Shown one piece after another: positions 56,671-64,000 of a stretch of DNA of 64,000 bases (its first letter is position 1; each line of letters begins with the position of its first letter). Under the pieces are notes generated by a model that made no database searches, had not been told where the DNA came from, and saw only the letters and a program-made list of their open reading frames with translations. Origin of the DNA: Tetragonia tetragonoides. Its lineage: Eukaryota; Streptophyta; Magnoliopsida; Caryophyllales; Aizoaceae. The translations under genes were made by a program, and so were the position numbers. Location of the stretch: NCBI GenBank assembly GCA_038025085.1, contig CM076154.1, positions 26,217,501 to 26,281,500 on the forward strand. The letters are read 5' to 3'.

Positions 56671-56690
56671 ATCCCCAGTTGAGTCGCCAC
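56671..56690 (-). other. M2 primer-binding site
   Basis: The minus strand reads GTGGCGACTCAACTGGGGAT directly after the LTR end. The TGGCGACT...CTGGGGA type is common in Tat/Ogre elements (reported for tRNA-Arg priming; assignment from memory of the family). Confidence 0.8.
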
Positions 56691-57882
56691 TGTAAGGACC
56701 CGGGATTTTTCCATCCTTGTTTCCACGGAGTGCATCCTTATAGAAAATTTGTCAATTGAGGGCTTTTAGATAAGTTCAAGGGACCATCGAGTTAGAAAAG
56801 CTTTTGAAAAGACTTGAGTTAAATAAAAAACATGAAAGAGGTCACAAATCTGCTATCGGAGTTTTATCGAAGGGACAAACCGAAGGGGCAACCCAATAGC
56901 GCAATAAGCGAACTAATCATGTTTTTAGAAAGACTCCCTCTTATATAAAATATATAAGTAGCCAAGAATAATAGGTTTGGGGGCGAAGGTACGAGGTGGG
57001 AAGGTGTTAGGCACCCAACTCGCCCGTTTTATGACGGCCTCCACTAACTCAAGTTTGCTTAATAATTTAAAGACATAATTTCCATGCAAAACCGGATTAA
57101 CAACCTAGACTTAGACTATTAATGTGTTCATCACAAGCATCATAACATTTATTTTAACCCTTATTTAGACATGCATTTTATTGATATCTACATTAACGAC
57201 TATACAGACAGTATTTAGGATGCGATAAAAATGGACCTAGCATGATATCTACATTATGACTACTAGAAATAAACAATTAGGCAAGCAATTTAATTTGAGC
57301 CCTCAGGAATTTGTACCCGAACTGTAGGCTATATTTGACGAAAATAGTAAAGCAAGATCTCAAATTTTAGAAGAAAGAGGGAGAAGCTCGGGAGTACTCA
57401 ACCGAGAATAGAGGTTGCCAACAGTAGGCTGTGTGTTTTGAACTGTGGGCGTAGGGTTGTTTATATAGGCGAGGGAGGTAGGGTTTGACGGCAGATTTTG
57501 AGCTAAAAAAAGAGACGGGCTTGAAAAATGAGCCAGGCCCGACGGGAAGTCATAATGACGACATCCAGCCCATTTTTATTTTCCAGAGGAATTTAAATAT
57601 TCCGAAAAATGCAATAAGACCGTTTTACCCCTGAACGGTAAAAGACAGTTTTACCCCTAAATCGCAACTTGGCGACCGGGAGTCGGAATGAGGCATGAGA
57701 CGTGTCGTTGGAAAGCTCTTGAACGGGGATTTTGAATGAAATGAAATGAAGGAGTGCTTGGAGGAAAAACTTGAGACCTTATCTTAACTATTAAAGCAAA
57801 ATAGTAGTTCAAGCTTAAAAATTACTCCTTTCATCATCGGGCTTTTGCGGAGAAATCTGAAGACGATTTTTTGGGGTCTACA
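56691..57882 (-). repeat. M2 5' LTR (1192 bp), GC module deleted
   Basis: It runs from TGTAAGGACCCGGG to GGGGTCTACA and is closely similar to the left LTR. Where the left LTR has the GCCGCTAGCGGC module, this copy goes directly from GACGGGAAGTC to ATAATGACGACATCC (about 57540-57562), a loss of roughly 65 bp. Confidence 0.93.
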
Positions 57883-57887
57883 AATAG
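57883..57887. repeat. Target-site duplication of M2 (right copy)
   Basis: AATAG directly follows the right LTR and matches 50999-51003. Confidence 0.92.
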
Positions 57888-58049
57888 TATTCATGTTTAC
57901 AAATGAAATAGTTTAGTCGAAAAAGTCTAGTCTCATGGTTCCGTTTTGGTTTGGTTTGACTTGTTTTGACTAAGACAAAATCCAAGCTCTCCTTTACAGA
58001 TGTAAAAATAGATAAATTAAAAACATGTTTGCAAGTCAATCTTGGACAT

Positions 58050-58640
58050 TAAAAATAGTGAAATAGTTCATAAAAAGTATGCTTATAGTTTATCACAATA
58101 TACTGGATATTCACTCACAACAACCTAATAGGTCATTCATATTAAGCTGGTAGTTCATCCACAACAACCTAATAGTTCATTCAATTTGAGCTTATTGTTC
58201 ATTCACAACAAACTAATAGTTCATTCATATTAAACTCATTGTTCATTTACAATAACCTTACTGTTCATTCCTATTAAGCTCCTAGTTCATTTACAACAAC
58301 CTAATAGTTCATTCATATTGAGTAGCTAGTTCATTCACAACAACCTAATAGTTCATTCATCTTGAGGTCATTGTTCATTCACAACAACTTAATAATTCAT
58401 TCATATTGAGGTCATTGTTCATTCGCAACAACCTAATAGTTCATTCATATTGAGCTGGTAGTTCATTCACAAAAACCTAACAATTCATTCATATTGAGCT
58501 CCTAGTTCATTCACAACAACCTAATAGTTCATTCATATTGAGCTAGTAGTTCACATCAATAGTTTATCATCAATAGTTCGTCATCAATACACTGGTTTGT
58601 TCACCCCAGCAACCTAATAGTTCATAGTATGCTAAAAGTG
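58050..58640. repeat. TAGTTCAT minisatellite, ~40 bp unit, about 13 copies
   Basis: Units alternate between TTCATTCACAACAACCTAA and TAGTTCATTCATATTGAGC-type halves with small variations. Weaker copies lie at 50600-50690 (left of M2) and 59960-60070. The array thus belongs to the locus M2 inserted into, possibly part of the transposon with the Ulp1-like gene. Confidence 0.9.
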
Positions 58641-58924
58641 CAAGTATGAGATGTTGGAACAAGTTGACAAAAGTTGAAGTTTTCATTTATAACAATCCAA
58701 TAGCCTTGCTAAATGTGCACGTATATACTTCAAGCTTGTTTCGAATGTGTATTACAACATTTAAGCAATTTAACATTGAATTTTATTACAAAACTACTAA
58801 TGTTTAAGAAATTCATAACAAATTTCATTACAAAACTACTAAATGTTTAAGACATTCAACAATAAATTTCATTACAAAACTACTAAATGTTAAATGTTTA
58901 AGAAATTCAACACTAGAGAGTAAT
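58641..58924. other. AT-rich spacer with short ATTACAAAACTACTAA repeats
   Basis: The phrase TTTCATTACAAAACTACTAA occurs three times (58780-58890). There is no gene. Confidence 0.5.
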
Positions 58925-59945
58925 TTACAAATAATTCAAATGAACTATTTTAACGCGCTCTTTGCTCTTTTCTTCTTCGCTTCATCATCTGCTTTGCATC
59001 TTATAGGAGACTGGTTTTGAATTGATTCAGCTCACACATCAGCACCTTGTACAGTATTTTGATCTCAAAATCATCAAAGGCATATGCTGAAAATGACCAA
59101 GAGAAACTTAAATGGTAGAATACTATTTTTTATAAATTGAAATTTAAATCATAGGTTTTAAAAGTTTATAATCATACATTTGTCTTTTTCACCAGACTTT
59201 CATTTCCTCTGATCTCCATGGTACGTTTCCATATGCCTCATGACCTAAATGCCACAATCAGCTTTGTTATCATCATTTTGCCATGGAAATTTCAAAACAT
59301 GTTGGTCAAAAGAGAGTATTTCATCACCCTTCTAAATCGCCTGGTCTATCAAATAATTTGCATAGGCCGTAACATGCGTATAAGTCAGTCTAAATAGTAA
59401 TGTTAAATGAAGAATCATATTGTTTCATGGTTTTTTTGATAAAGTTATCATTAGCAACTCCATTGCAGAATCCTCATACTTCTCAACAGGCATCACATCA
59501 CTTGGTAGTGGACTGTTGTCGATTATCTCATAACATTGTTTCTTAAAATTAATAAAGGCCAAGAAGTAATAGTTATGCCTATGGACGGGAAAGAAGATCT
59601 GTGCATGAAAAAAAATGTAATTAATGACAACAAATATATCTGAATGATGATATATTTTTAGAATTCAGAAAAGTGTAATTGAGTTCTTACAAGGTCAACA
59701 GCCTTCAAGTACGGCTTACCATAGTAATCTAATTCTATTTCCAATCTTGACACATATTGGCCATAAGCTATCTCCGTTTTTTCAGTTTTCATTTTAATAA
59801 CCTAGGCATCCAACATAATATGCCAAACATATGTGCAAGGAACATCTCAAATGTAATAATATCTTATAGTAAGTCCAAACCATCAAGAAACATAGAGCTA
59901 GACATTTGCAGCTGGCCAAAATGTTCTTTGACAATAGCCAAATAG
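58925..59945 (-). pseudogene. Ulp1-like cysteine protease (C48) pseudogene of transposon type
   Basis: Reading the minus strand, 59460-59600 gives SSFPVHRHNYYFLAFINFKK and CYEIIDNS, matching the His...Asp part of the Ulp1/SENP catalytic triad. After a gap with frameshifts, 59230-59290 gives NDDNKADCGI, then a stop, then VMRHMETYHGD, matching the catalytic Cys region (DCG-x-F-x-M-R-H-M-E-x-Y) of plant Ulp1-like proteins. Such domains occur in some Mutator-like and CACTA elements, where they may act on SUMO-type modifiers. Several stops and frameshifts show decay. Upstream pieces (59700-59800, LEIELDYYGKPYLKAVDL) belong to the same protein. The transposon ends were not found. Confidence 0.7.
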
Positions 59946-61303
59946 ATCATACATAGGATTCTTATAGTTCAATATTAATATACTGCTTGTTTATTCACAT
60001 TGACGTAGTAGTTCATTGTTGTTAAGCTGATAGTTCATTCACAATAGCCAAATAGTTCATTCAGAATAGACAAATGACAATTGACAAATGACAATTAATA
60101 TTCAGAATGACAATTAACCTAGCATCCAACTTATCAAAGACAAATGACAATTCACACATAATTGGCCATCACACCAGCATCATTAGCAAAGCAAAATACA
60201 CAGGAAGTCTTGTCACTGAAAGTTACTAGCTCGCAGATAATGTGCATCAACAGTTAATCAAGAGCCACAGAACCAAAATGCATTTTGTCATAGTTGTTTT
60301 ATCTAATAATTCGTAATACAATACATAATGATTCATTCTGGATTCAAAAAGAACTTACATATAACACTGTCGAGAAGAAAAAACGGTTTGGCTTTGAGAC
60401 GCCACACTTTTTGTTTCTGAAATTCAACCTTAAAGACCATATGATAGAATGCACTTCATGAGACACAAGAAGGGGAGGTTGAATTGGGTCTCAAATTTTC
60501 GTCTAATTTTCGTTTCTGATGAAAAAGGACCAACCACAGGAACAGTGTTCCCTTGGTTGTTCCTATTGGACGGAATAAAGTGCGGAAACGTGATAAAGAT
60601 AGAGTAAAGGAGATATGATATTTTAGCGTGGAAATCATCCAAGGCTCAATTTGGATGTAAAACCATGACCCACCTTAGTGGGATTTCTCAAATACATTCT
60701 CTTATTATTTGAGCCAAACTCATGTACATAGCTTATACTCCTAAGACTAAGTACACATGCACCAACAAGCTCTTGTTGGCCAAAGAGTTACTTCTCACTC
60801 ACTTTAATGTGTGTCACCTCTTTGTTACTCCACACACTCGATCTTGTGATTTTTACTCACCAAGCTAACTCTAACTTGGATTTATGCTGAACTCCCTCTA
60901 GCTCGCAAAGTTCACAAACTCCCTCAAGCTTTGAACTCACTCTTTTTACACAACTCTCTCAAGTTGGTAAGGCTCACAAACTCCCTCAAGTTTTGAGCAC
61001 TCTCTTTCTGCCACAACTCCCTCAAGTTGGAAATGACACAACTTCACTCAAGTTGTCAAGCACTCAACAACATACTTACAAGTTGCCAAGCCACAACTTC
61101 ACTTCAAGTTGCCAAACCCTCAGAAGCTAACTCTAGCTTGCAAAACACTCTAAGAAAATAATACGATTTAATCTTTGAATGCTTCTAGCAAAGCTAATGA
61201 AAGGTTACAAATAAATTCTAAGTGCCAAAGAATCGGATTCGAGAAGTGAACAGTGCAAGGGAACAAGGTCAGAAAACTGTTTTACTTCACTAGAAAATAT
61301 ATG
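59946..61303. other. Spacer, nothing assigned
   Basis: The left part has scattered TAGTTCAT words and CAAATGACAATT repeats. The right part (60600-61170) is rich in CTCCCTCAAG/CAAGTTG words, with GCGTGGAAATCATCCAAGGC near 60630, a phrase type seen in plant LTR elements. It may be an old LTR remnant, but no ends could be found. Confidence 0.4.
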
Positions 61304-64000
61304 ACGATTTTTTGTTTTGGTTGAAAGTTAGACTTTGTATTACCAAAAACAAGCCGGCTTTACAACCTAGAGGCAGACGTCTGAATAAGCCAGTATAGCC
61401 ATATTTAGATCATCCCCAAAACATCCATCTATTACAATAAAGGCAACCAAAAGCAACAAATATTTACAAGATTTTCTGTAAAAAACATCTATCAAAATTG
61501 CTCATTTTCCTGTTCTGTAAACTACTCACTCTAGCTTTGATCTCCATCTTGATCTTGTTGATTAAAATCCCATCATCAGTTTTCAAATTATTGAAGCAAA
61601 TCTGGTTCCTTTCTCTCCAAATGCTGTACACAGCTGCTGCTACTCCTGCACTAGCAATACTCTTCTGCAGAATAGTTTTCTGTTTCCTTGCAATCCAGTT
61701 AAACATGCCCTGTATACTAGCTCCTTGTGCTGTCCATCCCATCCACGCACCCACTGAAGAGAGTATAGTCTGCGCTCTCCTACATTTAAAGAACAGAGGC
61801 TCGTGGTCTTCATCTGCATTACCACAGAGATAGCACTTGCTATCACCTTTCAGAAAACCCATAACTCTCATTCTGTCTTTCGTAAGCAGCTTCCTTTTGT
61901 GTGCAAGCCAGCATATGAATTTGTGTCTTAGCATGCTGCAGGTACTCCAAGTCACGTTTGCATGCCTATATTTCTCCAAGGTCCCCATCAGAAACTGGTA
62001 GCCACTTGCTGCTGTGTACTGACCAGAGGGAGAACCTATCCAGTGCTCAGTAGAACTATAACCATCTCTAAATAAGCCCCTGAGTTTGCTCAGTTTACAC
62101 CAGTACCAAGTAGCATCAGCCTTCAAATCATAATTCCATAGGTCAGAACCTTTCATATAAATCTCATTAACCCACTTCACCCAAAGATTATCCTGCTTTT
62201 GTGATATAGACCAAAGGTGCTTCCCATTTAAAGCTTGGTTCCAGATTTTGCAATTTTTGATCTGTAAACCACCATTTTTCCTTGGTTTGCACACCAAGTC
62301 TCAGGCAACTAAATTAGGTTTCCTTGTAGCTTCATTACCTCCCTAGAGAAAAAGTCTGCATTTTTTCTCAATGATCTTCAATATACCAGCTGGTAAAACA
62401 AATATTCCAGACCAATATACATGCAAAGATAAGAGAACTGAATTGATAAGTTGGACCCTTCCTGCATAGGATAGGTTCCTGGAAGCCCAAGAATGCAACT
62501 TCTTTGTGATCTTGTCTACCGAAAAGGTACAATCAGTAATGGTCCATCTAGAGAGAGTGAGAGGAACCCCAAGATACTTCATTGGAAATGATCCCAATTG
62601 GAAACCTGTGATCTGTAGAATCTGTTCCTTGATATCATCAGAAACACCTGCCATATAGCATTGTGATTTGCTATGATTTGCATTCAACCCAGTAACTCTA
62701 GAGAAATATTGCAAAGCTTCATTAACTCTTGTAACAGCAGTAGGAGTTGCTTTGCAGAAGATTATAAGATTATCTGTAAAGCAAATGTGATTGAGACCCA
62801 AGGTTTTCCACATAGGATGAAAGCGGAAGTCAGGAAGCTGTCCCATAATCTTTAGTATCCGGGAGAGATATTCCATAACCATGACAAACAGCAAGGGGGA
62901 AAAAAGGTCCCCTTGCCTTATCCCTCTTTTCCCTTCAAAGTAGCCAAAGGACGACCCATTTACACAGATATTGAAGGAGACATTCTTCACACAAGCACTG
63001 ATCCACTTACAAAAAATAGCAAGGAACTTATAGCCAATAAGAATTTCCTTAATGAATTCCCAATGGATAGTATCATAAGCTTTACGCAAATCAATTTTCA
63101 ACATACACCTAGCTGAAGCATTTTTCCTCTTGTAATGTTTAATAATGTCTTGACAGATCATGACGTTATGAACAATATTTCTACCATGAATAAATGCACC
63201 TTGATTAAGTGAAACAATCTCAGGAAGCACAACTCTCAGTCTATCACAAATAATTTTGGATATGCACTTGTAAACTGTATTACAACAGGCAATGGGTCTA
63301 AAATCAGAGGCCAAAGCAGGGGGGTCACCTTGGGGATCAAGCATAGGTTTGTAGAATTCACAGATTTCAACATTTTTGATGATGAAAAGAAATCCAGGAT
63401 TGCATCAGTTATTTCTTCACCTGCAATGGGCCAAGGATCCTTGTAAAATCCACTACCAAAGCCATCTAGACCCGGACTTTTAGTAGGATTAATGCTGAAC
63501 ATGGCACTCTTAACTTCGTCTCTAGTAACAGGAGCAATGAGGTCCATCTGTTGTTGCAAAGTGAGATTTGTACCAGCAGAGAAAACTTCATCAGTAGCTT
63601 TAGTTCTACCTCTCTTTGACTTGCCAAGCATATCCTTATAAAAATTCCCAAGCTCTTCATGGATCAGATTCTGAGATGTGAGCGCAGTACCATCAGAGCT
63701 ATTAAGTGCAAGGACTCTATTCAACTGTCTTTTATGCCTCAAAACAGCATGGAAGAATTAGGTATTCTGATCCCCTAATTGTATCCAGCTAATCTTAGTT
63801 TTCTGCTGTAAGAATGATTCTGCATCAGAATTTATTTAAAGAAAAATTTCTCTTGCTTTCTTTTCAGCTAGTTGCAGCTCAATATTCAAGGGTTGAGCAT
63901 TTGCACTAGTCTGGGCATTATGCATCTATATCCTAGCAATCTGAACCTGATTCAGAAGATCAGGATATGCAGTCTTATTCAATTTCCTAAGTGCATGTTG
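61304..64000 (-). mobile_element. L1-type LINE ORF2 and 3' end, runs off the right edge
   Basis: On the minus strand the parts are the endonuclease-RT linker (63236-64000: QLGDQNT, FFHAVLRHKRQLNRVLALNS, SPGLDGFGSGFYKDPW), RT (62343-63344), the zinc region after RT (61464-62297: WSTCSMLRHKFICWLAHKRK, CYLCGNADEDHEPLFFKC) and a 3' UTR ending in an A-rich run near 61304. RT shows SLNQGAFIHGRNIVHNVMIC, KIDLRKAYDTIHWEF and GIRQGDLFSPLLFVMVMEYL. The catalytic FADD box is changed to FTDN (HICFTDNLIIF), so the second Asp is lost. Frameshifts near 63330 and 62320 and stops near 63750 and 63830 confirm that it is dead. The same class as the fragment at 23857-25135. Confidence 0.9.

Larger units (their letters stand above)
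51004..57882 (-). mobile_element. M2: complete non-autonomous LTR retrotransposon carrying only an antisense PMD gene
   Basis: The element is 6879 bp long with LTRs at 51004-52245 and 56691-57882 and a 5-bp AATAG target duplication. The PBS next to the right LTR and the polypurine tract next to the left LTR (minus strand AAAGTAGGGGCTTC) show that it is transcribed on the minus strand. From its 5' end it has LTR, PBS, a leader of 0.8 kb, then the PMD gene in opposite orientation (plus strand 53675-55860), the PMD promoter region, ~65-bp tandem repeats, and the 3' LTR. No gag, protease, RT, RNase H or integrase is present. It must have moved with enzymes from another element; the Tat-like pol nearby is a candidate because LTR boxes and PBS type are shared. 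Confidence 0.93.

Noticed and set aside
60600..61170. A CTCCCTCAAG/CAAGTTG-rich stretch with GCGTGGAAATCATCCAAGG, possibly an LTR.
   Set aside because: Only one copy is present, with no terminal dinucleotides, PBS or polypurine tract, so no element can be called.

Overview
This is plant nuclear DNA, most likely from a eudicot. The only host gene I can name is split by introns and encodes a plastid-targeted ribosomal protein. Most of the rest is transposable elements of plant type: Ty3/gypsy of the chromovirus and Tat-like lineages, L1 and RTE LINEs, a tRNA-derived SINE, and CACTA, Mutator-like and pogo/Emigrant DNA elements. There is also a decayed nuclear rDNA fragment. The species cannot be fixed from the sequence.

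Layout. (1) 1-10476: a Tekay/Del-like Ty3/gypsy chromovirus on the minus strand, cut by the window edge. It has 2.7 kb LTRs, an initiator tRNA-Met primer site, broken gag-pol with a chromodomain-like tail, and an extra ORF upstream of gag. (2) 10477-16204: a decayed rDNA piece on the minus strand, comprising the 5' end of 18S rRNA, an ETS with 147-bp higher-order repeats, an AT-rich promoter-like stretch and about 12 copies of a GC-rich 302-bp repeat. (3) 16201-18400: the 5' end of an RTE LINE fused to the repeat array, then an Emigrant/Lemi1-like pogo element. (4) 18539-21467: the plastid ribosomal protein L6 gene, minus strand. (5) 21.5-28.5 kb: intergenic DNA with two SINEs, an L1 3' end, and a Mutator-like element with TIRs of about 280 bp around a GRF-type zinc-finger ORF. 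(6) 28.9-57.9 kb: a nest of Tat-like LTR elements, described below. (7) 57.9-64 kb: a TAGTTCAT minisatellite, a decayed Ulp1-protease transposon gene, spacer, and an L1 LINE running off the right edge.

The most striking system is in 28.9-57.9 kb. One LTR family, here called M, has an intact-looking copy at 51004-57882 with a matching AATAG target duplication. It has no gag or pol. Its only gene is an intron-containing plant mobile domain (PMD) gene in antisense orientation. A second copy (30385-33916) is cut by a Tat-lineage element (33917 to about 42.3 kb) that keeps RT, both RNase H domains and integrase, lacks gag, and carries its own antisense PMD-like ORF. A third, seven-exon PMD pseudogene (42547-46785), split by a CACTA insertion, abuts another M-type LTR. 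In both LTR families, GC-rich palindromic modules (GCCGCTAGCGGC type in M) occur in the LTR promoter and again upstream of the antisense PMD gene. Both families also share a conserved R/U5 box and a similar primer-binding site. This suggests, as inference, that the coding Tat element mobilises the M elements, and that the PMD gene rides as antisense cargo with its own promoter.

Almost all element genes are broken. The L6 gene is the only one I would expect to work.
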